A stretch of 16,763 nt of DNA from Alistipes sp. (GCA_017380955.1 JAFOCZ010000076.1:1-16763), one strand, 5' to 3'; positions 5,385 through 13,601 are shown, counted from the first letter of the stretch. The notes: generated by a model from the sequence alone, not told the origin. Program-made: numbers and translations.

Positions 5385-7352
5385 ATGAAACATCTAAACA
5401 TCGTTTTTTCTTTGTTTGCCATCCTCTCATTGGCAACTATAACGGGTTGTAAGAATGACCCTCAAACCGATCCAATCAATCCAAGAAATGTAGATACGCC
5501 CGCTATCAACATCACATCCGAGGCTATGGAGATAGACTCTGTGAATGGCGACTACACCATCTACTTCAGCATCTCGAATCCTCACCCATCGATTACCGCT
5601 GTGGTAAAGTGCGATGCAGAGTGGATTACAATCACAGAGACTACCAACGACTATGTAAAATTCAGCGCATTGGCAAATACCTCAACACAGAGCCGCAGCG
5701 CCGATATCGTTATCAAGTATATCGACACCGAGGATAAGACCATGGTTGTCACACAGCGAAATGTCGAGGGCGACATCCTAACCATCACACCCGAGAACGT
5801 AACCTACAACGAGTTTACAACAAAGGTAGCCTCGGCAGACCCAAATATGTACTACGTTCACTATATGTCCGAGGTTAGTTACTTCACAAGTATGAACATC
5901 GACAGCGAGGAGGCACTTATATATGATGACAATATCTTCTTCCAGCAAAATGCCAGTATGCTTGGCTACGACCTAAAGACATTTATGGAGGAGTTTGGCA
6001 TTGTTCACATCGGCAACAAGAGCATAGACTGGGAGAGAAATGTCCCTGCAAATAGATATGTGGCATACGCCTACGGTATCCGCTACAACGACGATAATAG
6101 CGACTACACTGTGACAACACCTATATACTACACCATCGTCGAGACCCCTATCAACGATATTGGCACTCAGGAGTTTGGCATCGACGTAGCGGTGGATGGC
6201 GCAGATATAGAGTATTCGATAAATGCGAATGGCTATAGCGGTAAGTATGCAGTGATGATATACTCAAGCGATGACGATATGTACCTTGCTGAGGGCAACG
6301 CCGTGGATGAGGCATACACAATTGCCAGCGCGCAGGAGTGGATGAAACAGGTAAACACTGCTTTATACTCTCGCGAGATGAGCAACGAGGATATCTATGA
6401 GATGTATTGCTATATTGGCGATGCTGCAGCATATGAGACTCTTGTGGCAAACAAAGAGTATATGATTGCTGTGTTTGCTGTCGATGAGGTTGATGGTCTG
6501 CCTATGTTGACCACAACACCTGTTGTTAAGCACTTCTCGACAAGCGAGGTTGCAAAGTCGGATATGAAATTTGATTTCACATATAACTATGTATATTCAG
6601 GCGCTGCAGAGTTCGTAATTATTCCGTCTACAGACGAGGATTACACATTCTTGCTTGTCAAGACCGAGAAACTCCCAGATTTCGAATCTAACAACGATCT
6701 TATCGACTGGGCAATATCGTCATACTGGCTCGAGGTATATAACGGCGAGTATACCTACTCAAGTTCATACCTCACCCCAGATACTGAGTACTCTATTCTC
6801 GTATTTGGCTACCACGGCGAGGCTGCAACAACAGACCTCTCACGCTTTGTCTTCCGTACCGAGCCTGCGGCAGCGTCGCTATGCAACATCACAGGTATTG
6901 AGTTTAATGGTCCTTATGACCCTGTTGCCATCGCAGACCTCGACCCTGCGTATGACCACTTCAGGAATTATGGAGGCTACTTCGTGATGTGGATGACCAC
7001 ACACACCGACAACGAGGAGGATTGTATCGCCAAGTACCACTACCTCTACGACACAGCAACAGTTGCCAACTATGGCTATGATGGTATATTTGCCGACCTC
7101 ACCTACTACTCTTATGAGGACTACTACGCTGCAGCAGGAGCGTTCGACACTGAGTACGTTATCGCTTCGGCCGTTCAGGACTACAAGGGTAACTACAGCG
7201 ATATGGTCTACAGCGAGCCATTCACCTACGACGCTTCGCAGTTGCGCGATGCTCAGGAGTTTGTGGATGCTATGAGCAACGACACACGCTCCAACGTACA
7301 GGTTATGCTCCTCGGCCGCGATAAGATTACCACGCTACCACTGCAGAAGTAA
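5385..7352 (+). CDS. BACON-like lipoprotein with four repeat units
   Basis: This 655-residue protein has a lipoprotein signal (hydrophobic 5-20, lipobox ITGC, Cys22) followed by Lys-Asn-Asp and an Asp/Pro-rich linker, so surface display is possible. Residues about 39-125 resemble a BACON domain: a core Trp (AEWITI), then SRSADIVIKY, and a closing VVTQ strand. Then come four related units with starts near 129, 259, 393 and 497. Each ends in a 'tEY.i.v.g.....T.....F.T' segment (221-254, 354-386, 463-494, 586-617), like the last strands of an FN3-type beta sandwich. Acidic and aromatic residues are frequent. The last 38 residues are not part of a unit. No catalytic motif is seen. BACON proteins are often linked to glycan or mucin adhesion, but no SusC/SusD or glycoside hydrolase lies nearby, so the ligand is unknown. 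It has its own promoter and is followed by a hairpin. Confidence 0.85.
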   Translation: MKHLNIVFSLFAILSLATITGCKNDPQTDPINPRNVDTPAINITSEAMEIDSVNGDYTIYFSISNPHPSITAVVKCDAEWITITETTNDYVKFSALANTSTQSRSADIVIKYIDTEDKTMVVTQRNVEGDILTITPENVTYNEFTTKVASADPNMYYVHYMSEVSYFTSMNIDSEEALIYDDNIFFQQNASMLGYDLKTFMEEFGIVHIGNKSIDWERNVPANRYVAYAYGIRYNDDNSDYTVTTPIYYTIVETPINDIGTQEFGIDVAVDGADIEYSINANGYSGKYAVMIYSSDDDMYLAEGNAVDEAYTIASAQEWMKQVNTALYSREMSNEDIYEMYCYIGDAAAYETLVANKEYMIAVFAVDEVDGLPMLTTTPVVKHFSTSEVAKSDMKFDFTYNYVYSGAAEFVIIPSTDEDYTFLLVKTEKLPDFESNNDLIDWAISSYWLEVYNGEYTYSSSYLTPDTEYSILVFGYHGEAATTDLSRFVFRTEPAAASLCNITGIEFNGPYDPVAIADLDPAYDHFRNYGGYFVMWMTTHTDNEEDCIAKYHYLYDTATVANYGYDGIFADLTYYSYEDYYAAAGAFDTEYVIASAVQDYKGNYSDMVYSEPFTYDASQLRDAQEFVDAMSNDTRSNVQVMLLGRDKITTLPLQK

Positions 7353-7373
7353 TTTAAGGATAATTCTCAAACC

Positions 7374-7410
7374 AGAGGGCTGTCTAACTAATTATATAAA
7401 ACAGCCCTCT
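7374..7410 (+). terminator. Hairpin after the BACON-like lipoprotein gene
   Basis: A perfect 10-bp stem (AGAGGGCTGT at 7374-7383 with ACAGCCCTCT at 7401-7410) encloses a 17-nt AT-rich loop. The following tract (ACCTTTATTA) is only moderately T-rich, so termination may be partial. Confidence 0.7.
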
Positions 7411-7434
7411 ACCTTTATTACAACCAAACTAATT

Positions 7435-7466
7435 TTTGTATATTTGGAATTATTTCTCTAACTTTG
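7435..7466 (+). promoter_or_regulatory. Bacteroidota-type promoter of the small lipoprotein gene
   Basis: TTTG at 7435-7438, a 20-bp spacer and TAACTTTG at 7459-7466 match the phylum consensus. The start codon is 25 bp further on. Together with the upstream hairpin this makes the next gene its own unit. Confidence 0.7.
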
Positions 7467-7491
7467 CAAATAAATATAAAACTACACTATT

Positions 7492-8082
7492 ATGAGAAAA
7501 CTTATATGCTACTTAATGCTATTTGCTGGTCTCGGTGTGGCGTGTGAAAAGATAGATATGCAAAACGATATGGTTATCGAAATCGATGATATCACAGATA
7601 AAGATATCGATGAAATGTTGATGAAATGCAACGATGATATTGATGGCGATAGGCTTCTTGAGGCTATAAAAGAAAATGGTGTAGTTCTCGAAAAATCGTT
7701 CTGCTTAAGCAACAATAATTGGTATGATAACACAAGAGTACCTGGATCACCTGCAGTTCTTGGTTTTGTTTTAGAAAATAGTTATTGTATTTTCTATACA
7801 CATACTGCCATAACTGATACCTCAACTCACAACATCCTTATTGATATGAAATATGAGTGCGCGTACAATAAAGAATGTTCTACAATATACACAAAAAGCA
7901 AATATCACGATTACACATACTCGGCAAGAGTGATATATTTCAAGGATAACACCATAATCATTGATGGTGTACTTGGTATGGATGATTATATGAATGAGGA
8001 TTATTCAGAGCAACGATATATCTATCTATGTACTCTTGACAAAAATGCTCTTGACGATTGGAAAAATCAAGTAGAGGAATAA
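7492..8082 (+). CDS. Putative lipoprotein of unknown function, AT-rich
   Basis: I do not recognise this 196-residue protein. The N-terminus (MRKLICYLMLFAGLGVAC) has a basic start, a hydrophobic run and a lipobox-like GVAC with Cys18; the -3 Gly is not the best lipobox residue. The mature part begins with a very acidic segment (about 26-55, many Asp/Glu/Ile), followed by an aromatic-rich, probably beta-sheet region (about 90-180) with several Cys (71, 99, 123, 129, 180). No catalytic motif is seen. By eye it is more AT-rich and uses more A/T-ending codons than its neighbours, which fits recent acquisition or fast evolution. It has its own promoter and terminator, so the link to the preceding BACON-like gene is only adjacency. 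Confidence 0.8.
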   Translation: MRKLICYLMLFAGLGVACEKIDMQNDMVIEIDDITDKDIDEMLMKCNDDIDGDRLLEAIKENGVVLEKSFCLSNNNWYDNTRVPGSPAVLGFVLENSYCIFYTHTAITDTSTHNILIDMKYECAYNKECSTIYTKSKYHDYTYSARVIYFKDNTIIIDGVLGMDDYMNEDYSEQRYIYLCTLDKNALDDWKNQVEE

Positions 8083-8103
8083 AACAAATTTATACACAGT
8101 AAT

Positions 8104-8136
8104 AGGGTCTCAACGAATTGTTGGGGTCCTTTTTTT
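8104..8136 (+). terminator. Rho-independent terminator after the small lipoprotein gene
   Basis: AGGGTCTCAAC (8104-8114) pairs with GTTGGGGTCCT (8120-8130) as an unbroken 11-bp stem with three G-U pairs and a GAATT loop, followed by a run of seven T. It starts about 22 bp after the stop codon. Confidence 0.88.
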
Positions 8137-8170
8137 ACTTATTAACATAGCGGTGTTCACAACTGTAAAA

Positions 8171-8206
8171 CAACTATTGATAAATAGTTGGCAAGAAATA
8201 GTTGGC
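8171..8206 (+). promoter_or_regulatory. Operator-like repeat array upstream of dnaB
   Basis: CAACTATT (8171-8178) and AATAGTTG (8183-8190) form a perfect 8-bp inverted repeat around GATA. A second AATAGTTGGC at 8197-8206 repeats the 8183-8192 half exactly, 14 bp downstream. The second copy overlaps the likely -33 element of dnaB, so a bound protein could block or recruit polymerase. No regulator is identified. Confidence 0.5.
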
Positions 8207-8231
8207 GGTATGCGAAAAATTCTTAATTTTG
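8202..8231 (+). promoter_or_regulatory. Putative dnaB promoter
   Basis: TTG at 8202-8204, a 19-bp spacer and TAATTTTG at 8224-8231 fit the Bacteroidota promoter pattern with a weak -33. Transcription would start near 8238 and the leader would include the CCCGAA/TTCGGG palindrome at 8250-8262. Confidence 0.6.
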
Positions 8232-8249
8232 TGGATGTTTTAACCTCAA

Positions 8250-8262
8250 CCCGAAATTCGGG
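8250..8262 (+). repeat. Short palindrome in the dnaB leader
   Basis: CCCGAA and TTCGGG flank a single A, 18 bp before the start codon. A one-base loop cannot close fully in RNA, so it would act as a DNA site or as a shorter hairpin. Confidence 0.4.
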
Positions 8263-8280
8263 ACCACTACACAGTTGAAT

Positions 8281-9888
8281 ATGGCAAAGCAATATAAGAA
8301 ATCTTCGGAGAATAATAGAGAGGCATACACACAACTTACGGGCATTGACGGCACTGTACCACCACAGGCTACGGAACTTGAGCAGGCGGTGCTGGGAGCA
8401 TTGATGCTGGAGAAGGATGCTATCATCGACGTGCAGGAGTATGTGAAGGCCGAGACATTCTATGTCGAGGAGCACAGGCTCATCTTCCAGGCTATTCAGG
8501 AGTTGTCGTTCGAGATGAAGGCTATCGACCTCTACACCGTTACCGAGCGTCTGAAGTCACAGAAAAACCTTCAGAAGGTGGGTGGCGCGGCATACCTCGC
8601 AGAACTTACGCAGAAGGTGGCAACAGCGGCACACGTGGAGTTTCACGCCAAGATTATCGCACAGAAGTATGTGCAGCGTGAGTTGATACGCTCAGCAACG
8701 GAGATTCAGCGCCGCTCCTACGACGAGGATGTGGATGTTACGGAGTTGATAGGCTATGCCGAGCAGGAGATATTCAAGGTGTCGGAGGGTAATGTGAAGC
8801 GCTCGGTGCAGTCCGCAGCCGACATCTTGCGTAAATCATTGGCGCAGATTGAGGAGGCATCGAAGACCGCAGGAGAGTATAACGGTGTGCGTTCGGGATT
8901 TACGGATATCGATAGTGTGACACTTGGTTGGCAGCCTTCGGACCTTATCATCATCGCGGCACGACCATCTATGGGTAAGACCGCCTTTGTGCTTACTATG
9001 GCGCGTAATATGACTGTGGACTTCAAGACCCCTGTGGCGGTATTCTCATTGGAGATGTCATCGGTGCAGTTGATGAATCGTCTTATCGTTGCCGAGACAC
9101 AACTCAGTTCCAAGGATTTGCGTACCGGAAACCTCACATCGCAGCAGTGGGCACACCTCGAGACCAACACTGTGGAGTTGGGACGTGCACCACTATTTAT
9201 TGATGACACCCCAGCGTTGTCGGTATTTGAGTTCCGCTCTAAGGCACGACGACTCAAGACGCAGCACGACATTAAACTTATCATCATCGACTACTTGCAG
9301 TTGATGACAGCCTCAACAGCCGAGACACGAGGTAATCGTGAGCAGGAGGTGTCGCTCATCTCACGTACGCTGAAAGCTATTGCCAAGGAGTTGAATGTGC
9401 CTATCATAGCCCTCTCGCAGTTGAGTCGTAATGTCGAAAACCGTGGTGGTAGCAAACGTCCACAACTCTCCGACCTTCGTGAGTCGGGTGCTATCGAGCA
9501 GGATGCCGACGTTGTAGCCTTCATCCACCGTCCCGAGTATTACGGTCTTACAACCGACGAGAATAATATGTCGACAGCGGGTATGGCCGAGATTATCATC
9601 GCCAAGCACCGTAATGGTGAGGTTACGGATGTGCCTTTGCGCTTTATCAAGGAGCAGGCGAAGTTTGCCGATGCCGACGCTTCGGTTACTGCCACAGCGC
9701 TCAACAACCGCGACAACTATCGCCAGCAGGAGACCTACGACGATATATCATCGAGTGGCAACCAGCCTATGGGCTTCAACCCTGACCCTATGTCGGGATT
9801 CTCGAGTGGTATGATGTCGGGAGGCGGTGAGTTTGACATCCCTGCAGGCCCAGCATCACAGCCTAATAAAGACGAAGCACCATTCTAA
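8281..9888 (+). CDS. dnaB: Replicative DNA helicase DnaB
   Basis: This 535-residue hexameric helicase unwinds DNA at the replication fork with ATP. The N-terminal domain (about 25-130) begins with the typical PPQATELEQAVLGALML and has the FYVEEHRLIFQAI segment. After a linker comes the RecA-like domain from about 200: GFTDIDSVTLGWQPSDLIIIAARPSMGKT with Walker A at 227-234, the FSLEMS motif (255-260), Walker B IIIDYLQL (334-341), and SQLSRNVENR with SDLRESGAIEQDAD (379-410). No intein interrupts it. I chose the ATG at 8281 over the in-frame TTG at 8275. Residues about 465-535 form a low-complexity Gly/Met/Ser/Asn tail ending KDEAPF, which resembles the acidic Pro-Phe tip of SSB. It has its own promoter and upstream operator-like repeats. 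Confidence 0.97.
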   Translation: MAKQYKKSSENNREAYTQLTGIDGTVPPQATELEQAVLGALMLEKDAIIDVQEYVKAETFYVEEHRLIFQAIQELSFEMKAIDLYTVTERLKSQKNLQKVGGAAYLAELTQKVATAAHVEFHAKIIAQKYVQRELIRSATEIQRRSYDEDVDVTELIGYAEQEIFKVSEGNVKRSVQSAADILRKSLAQIEEASKTAGEYNGVRSGFTDIDSVTLGWQPSDLIIIAARPSMGKTAFVLTMARNMTVDFKTPVAVFSLEMSSVQLMNRLIVAETQLSSKDLRTGNLTSQQWAHLETNTVELGRAPLFIDDTPALSVFEFRSKARRLKTQHDIKLIIIDYLQLMTASTAETRGNREQEVSLISRTLKAIAKELNVPIIALSQLSRNVENRGGSKRPQLSDLRESGAIEQDADVVAFIHRPEYYGLTTDENNMSTAGMAEIIIAKHRNGEVTDVPLRFIKEQAKFADADASVTATALNNRDNYRQQETYDDISSSGNQPMGFNPDPMSGFSSGMMSGGGEFDIPAGPASQPNKDEAPF

Positions 9889-9892
9889 GCGA

Positions 9893-9968
9893 AGGGAAAA
9901 GGGAAAGGTGAAAAGGGAAAAGTAAGGTGTGCTTCGCACAGGTTTAAAGTGAGAGGTGAAAAGTGTGG
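9893..9968 (+). repeat. Dispersed intergenic repeat of GTGAAAAG type, copy 2
   Basis: This begins 4 bp after the dnaB stop with GGGAAAAGGGAAAGGTGAAA-like units, then AGTAAGGTG, a small TGTGC/GCACA hairpin (9928-9940) and GTGAGAGGTGAAAAGT (9949-9964). That 16-mer and AAAAGTAAGGTG recur in reverse at 1571-1609. It is not coding. Confidence 0.65.
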
Positions 9969-9989
9969 TGTCTGCGACGATGTGTTAAT

Positions 9990-10030
9990 ATGAGTTTCTA
10001 TGAGGTAATATGCGTAGTATAGTAACTCAT
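9990..10030. repeat. 11-bp inverted repeat upstream of yifB
   Basis: ATGAGTTTCTA (9990-10000) and TAGTAACTCAT (10020-10030) pair with one T-T mismatch around a 19-nt loop. It lies about 50 bp before the yifB start and after dnaB, so it could be a dnaB transcript end (a short TTTT follows) or an operator for yifB. Confidence 0.5.
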
Positions 10031-10081
10031 TTTATCCCATCGAACACTGGTTTATTTTGCTAACTACGAAACGTTTAACTT

Positions 10082-11623
10082 ATGTTCATTCAGGTAAATA
10101 GCGGTGCTATATCGGGCATTGAGGCTGTGGAGGTTACAGCAGAGATAAACGTTGCTGAGGGTGGTCTCGGCCTATATATCGTGGGTCTCCCCGATAACAC
10201 TATCAAGGAGAGCGAGGAGCGTATACAGGCAGCCTTCGAGAATTCGGGATATAGGTTAATACCCAAGAAGACCATCGTAAACCTCGCACCTGCAGACCTT
10301 CGCAAGGAGGGCTCGCACTACGACCTTGCCATCGCTGTGGGTATCCTCACGGCTACGGAGCAGATACACACCACGATGCTCGAGGGCTCGATGTTCGTGG
10401 GTGAGTTATCGCTGAATGGTCATATACGCCCCGTAAAGGGTATCTTGCCCCTTGTGGCTATGGCGCGCGACAAAGGACTGAAGCGTGTGTTTATGCCCCA
10501 GGATAACACCTCGGAGGGTGCTGTGGTCGAAGGCATAGAGTGTATAGGTGTGGAGTCGCTGGTGGAGATATGTCAGATACTCCAGGAGCGAATACCCTAC
10601 ACCCCAACACCTAACAACATAGATATCAACAATATAGACTCCGAAGATGAGTTCTATGAGGACTTTGCGGATGTCAAGGGTCAGGGGTATGTAAAGCGCG
10701 CGTTGGAGATTGCCGCAGCAGGAGGTCACAACGTGATTATGATTGGCTCGCCAGGCTCGGGAAAGACGATGCTGGCGCGACGTATGCCTACGATACTTCC
10801 GCCTATGACACTCGAGGAGGCTCTGGAGACCACCAAAATACACTCCGTAGCGGGAAAGATAGGCTCGAACAAAGGTCTTATAAAACAACGACCATTCCGT
10901 GCTCCGCACCACCTTACATCGCAGGTGGCACTCATAGGTGGCGGACAGTCACCACAGCCCGGCGAGGTGTCGTTAGCAAATAATGGTGTGTTGTTCCTTG
11001 ACGAGATGCCGGAGTTTGGACGCAACGTATTGGAGGTGTTGCGACAGCCTCTGGAGGATAGACATATAACAATATCGCGTGCTAAGTATAGCGTAGACTA
11101 CCCAGCACGTTTCACGCTCATAGCATCTATGAATCCCTGCCCTTGTGGCTACTACAACCACCCTACGAAGGAGTGTAGTTGCTCGGCGGCAGCCGTACAC
11201 CGCTATATGTCCCACATCTCAGGACCGCTGATGGATCGTATAGACATCCACATCGAGGTGGTGCCTGTGGCGATATCGGAGATGTCGTCAACGGAGCGTG
11301 CGGAGTCAAGTGCCGAGATTCGCAAACGTGTGATAGCCGCGCGAGAGATACAGTTGCGACGTTTCGAGGGTCTCGACATACACTGCAACGCTATGATGAA
11401 TAGCGCTATGTTGCGTAAGTTCGCAGCATTGGATAAGGTGTGCGCCACACTACTCGAAAGCGCTATGGAGCGCCTCAACCTCTCTGCACGCGCCTACGAC
11501 AGAATCATAAAGGTGGCACGTACCATTGCCGATTTGGAGGCAAAGGAGAGTATAGAGCCTCAGCATATCACCGAGGCTATAGGCTTCCGCTCGTTGGACC
11601 GCGATACCTGGGGTAGAAGATAA
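10082..11623 (+). CDS. yifB: YifB/ComM-family Mg-chelatase-like AAA+ ATPase
   Basis: This 513-residue protein is full length for the family. The N-terminal part (about 20-165) has the Lon-protease-like ChlI fold with VGLPDNTIKESEERI (34-48) and IVNLAPADLRKEGSHYDL (65-82). The AAA+ core has Walker A GSPGSGKT (222-229), Walker B VLFLDE (303-308), and the Zn-finger-like NPCPCG...CSC with Cys353, 355, 365 and 367. The C-terminal Mg-chelatase domain (about 400-508) ends at SLDRDTW. ComM in naturally competent bacteria is a hexameric helicase that drives branch migration during integration of incoming DNA. Most bacteria carry the gene even without known competence, so a role in recombination is likely here but unproven. 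It stands alone between intergenic repeats. Confidence 0.95.
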   Translation: MFIQVNSGAISGIEAVEVTAEINVAEGGLGLYIVGLPDNTIKESEERIQAAFENSGYRLIPKKTIVNLAPADLRKEGSHYDLAIAVGILTATEQIHTTMLEGSMFVGELSLNGHIRPVKGILPLVAMARDKGLKRVFMPQDNTSEGAVVEGIECIGVESLVEICQILQERIPYTPTPNNIDINNIDSEDEFYEDFADVKGQGYVKRALEIAAAGGHNVIMIGSPGSGKTMLARRMPTILPPMTLEEALETTKIHSVAGKIGSNKGLIKQRPFRAPHHLTSQVALIGGGQSPQPGEVSLANNGVLFLDEMPEFGRNVLEVLRQPLEDRHITISRAKYSVDYPARFTLIASMNPCPCGYYNHPTKECSCSAAAVHRYMSHISGPLMDRIDIHIEVVPVAISEMSSTERAESSAEIRKRVIAAREIQLRRFEGLDIHCNAMMNSAMLRKFAALDKVCATLLESAMERLNLSARAYDRIIKVARTIADLEAKESIEPQHITEAIGFRSLDRDTWGRR

Positions 11624-11624
11624 A

Positions 11625-11703
11625 TAATTAGTAATGAGTAATTAGTAATGAGTAATTAGTAATGAGTAGTGAGTAATTAGTAATGGTTTAATTAGTAGTG
11701 AGT
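11625..11703 (+). repeat. Tandem AATTAGTAATGAGT intergenic repeat
   Basis: Right after the yifB stop, a 14-bp unit AATTAGTAATGAGT runs nearly three times in tandem and then continues as degenerate copies (GAGTAATTAGTAATGG, AATTAGTAGTGAGT). It contains no open frame. It resembles simple intergenic tandem repeats seen scattered in Bacteroidales genomes. Confidence 0.8.
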
Positions 11704-11751
11704 TATAGATAAATAAGACAAACAATTATAAACACATTAAAACTTATAATT

Positions 11752-13581
11752 ATGAATTTCTTAAAAATGTTTGGTGCTTCGATGCTTGCCTGGATAGTAG
11801 GTATCGTAGGTATATTCGTTTTTGCAATAGGCTCGTTGTTGAGCGCTTTGCTTAGTATGAATATGGATGAAATGGGCATCAAGGAGGAGTCGGTACTATA
11901 TATAAATATAGGTGAGAATATCACAGACTCTCCATCATCATCGCCACTCAGTGGTTTTGACCCTATGTCTATGTCGGTAACAGAATCGTTGCCACTGCTG
12001 AAGGTGTTGTCGGCGATAGAGCAGGCGGCATCGGATGATAACATCAAGGGTATCTGCATCTATACCGATGGTGGTGCTGCAATCTCTACAGCCTCTATCG
12101 AGGAGTTGCGTAATGCCCTCAATAGATTCAAGCAGTCGGGAAAGTTCATCGTGGCATATGACTACAGTTACTCACAAACAGACTACTACATCGCGTCGGT
12201 TGCTGATAAGATTGTCCTAAACCCTGAGGGATCGCTCGACTGGTATGGTTGTGCAACAACACTTATGTTCTACAAGGGTGCTTTTGATAAATTGGGTATC
12301 AGCGTAGAGATTTTCCGACCATCTTCTTGTAAGTATAAGAGCGCCGTAGAGCCATTCTTCCTTACAAAGATGTCGGAGGCTAACCGCAAGCAGAATCAGG
12401 AGATGGTAGACTCTATATGGCAGAGCATCTGCGAGGATATTGCCGTAAGCCGTAACATCGACGTTGAGACTCTCAAGAGTTATGCTGCCAACCTCGCGGT
12501 GTCATTCCCTGAGGAGGCTCTTGCTGCAGGTATGATCGACGCTGTGGATCACGAGGATTACCTCTTTACGTTGTATGATAACTATGGTGTTAAGCGCAAT
12601 GAGAATGGCTTGTTCAACACCACAACACTTGCCGATTATGTATCTTCTATCAACACCTCACACCTCAGCACATCGGCAGGAAACTCTATGTCGTTGGAGT
12701 TTGAGACCGCACCTATCGTGGCTATCATCTACGCCGAGGGTCAGATTGTTGATGGTAACAACTACGAGGATGGCTCGGTATATGGCTCACGTTTGGCTCG
12801 TGAGTTGCGCGATGCTCGCCTCAACGACGCTATTAAGTCGGTTGTTGTGCGTGTGAACTCTCCTGGTGGCTCGGCAATAGCATCGGAGTTGGCGTGGCGA
12901 GAGATGACACTCTTGCAGCAGGTGAAGCCTGTGGTGATATCTATGGGTGATATGGCAGCAAGTGGTGGTTACTACATCTCTGCTCCTGCGGACTACATCT
13001 TCAGCGATAAGAGCACCCTCACAGGCTCTATCGGTGTGTTTGGTATGATTCCTAATGCCAAGAATTTCCTCACCTACCGTTTGGGTATTACCTTTGATGG
13101 TGTACAGACATCACAGTCGGCAGTTACGCCAAGCATCTTCCAGCCTGTTACGGATATACAGCGTAAGAACTTGACAAAGAGCGTAGATAGAATTTATGAG
13201 ACCTTCACGCAGCACGTTGCCGAGGGCCGTAACCTCGATATCAACAGGGTTCTTGAGATTGCCGAGGGTAGAGTGTGGAGCGGCACGATGGCAAAGGAGA
13301 TTGGTCTTGTGGATGCCATTGGTGGTTTCAACGAGGCTGTAGGTAAGGCTGTGGAGTTGGCAGATATCTCTTCAAACTACAAGATTTGTGAGTATGTAGC
13401 ACCTCTCACACCTTTCGAGGAGTATCTTAACTCTATGACTGCTACATATACCAAGAGTTTGGGCTTGGACTATAACATCTACGGTGATGAGATGCGAGAG
13501 ATTATCAAGGAGATACCTATGGTATTCACACACTCTGGTATTCAGACTCGCGTAGTTGGAGATTTGAAGATTGAGTTTTAA
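11752..13581 (+). CDS. sppA: Signal peptide peptidase SppA, 67K type
   Basis: This 609-residue membrane-anchored serine protease cleaves leftover signal peptides. It has one N-terminal TM segment (about 10-36) and two tandem ClpP-like S49 domains. The catalytic Ser-Lys dyad is split between them as in E. coli SppA: Lys196 in KYKSAVEPF of the first domain and Ser404 in MAASGGYYIS of the second. The VNSPGGSA oxyanion segment (368-375) and STLTGSIGVFG (421-431) are present. The length matches the long, Gram-negative type (about 600). mrp follows after 20 bp, so the two are probably co-transcribed. I see no clear TAnnTTTG promoter just upstream; the leader is AT-rich and follows the tandem repeat. 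Confidence 0.96.
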   Translation: MNFLKMFGASMLAWIVGIVGIFVFAIGSLLSALLSMNMDEMGIKEESVLYINIGENITDSPSSSPLSGFDPMSMSVTESLPLLKVLSAIEQAASDDNIKGICIYTDGGAAISTASIEELRNALNRFKQSGKFIVAYDYSYSQTDYYIASVADKIVLNPEGSLDWYGCATTLMFYKGAFDKLGISVEIFRPSSCKYKSAVEPFFLTKMSEANRKQNQEMVDSIWQSICEDIAVSRNIDVETLKSYAANLAVSFPEEALAAGMIDAVDHEDYLFTLYDNYGVKRNENGLFNTTTLADYVSSINTSHLSTSAGNSMSLEFETAPIVAIIYAEGQIVDGNNYEDGSVYGSRLARELRDARLNDAIKSVVVRVNSPGGSAIASELAWREMTLLQQVKPVVISMGDMAASGGYYISAPADYIFSDKSTLTGSIGVFGMIPNAKNFLTYRLGITFDGVQTSQSAVTPSIFQPVTDIQRKNLTKSVDRIYETFTQHVAEGRNLDINRVLEIAEGRVWSGTMAKEIGLVDAIGGFNEAVGKAVELADISSNYKICEYVAPLTPFEEYLNSMTATYTKSLGLDYNIYGDEMREIIKEIPMVFTHSGIQTRVVGDLKIEF

Positions 13582-13601
13582 CTAATAGAATATTACTAAA
13601 T

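Noticed and set aside
8275..8280. TTG start two codons before the dnaB ATG
   Set aside because: The ATG at 8281 gives a normal N-terminus and needs no rare start codon.
10053..10059. TATTTTG as a -7 element of yifB
   Set aside because: It is one base short of TAnnTTTG and no -33 TTTG lies at the right distance, so I did not list it as a promoter.
11625..11703. CRISPR array
   Set aside because: The 14-bp units are directly tandem without unique spacers and no cas gene is present.
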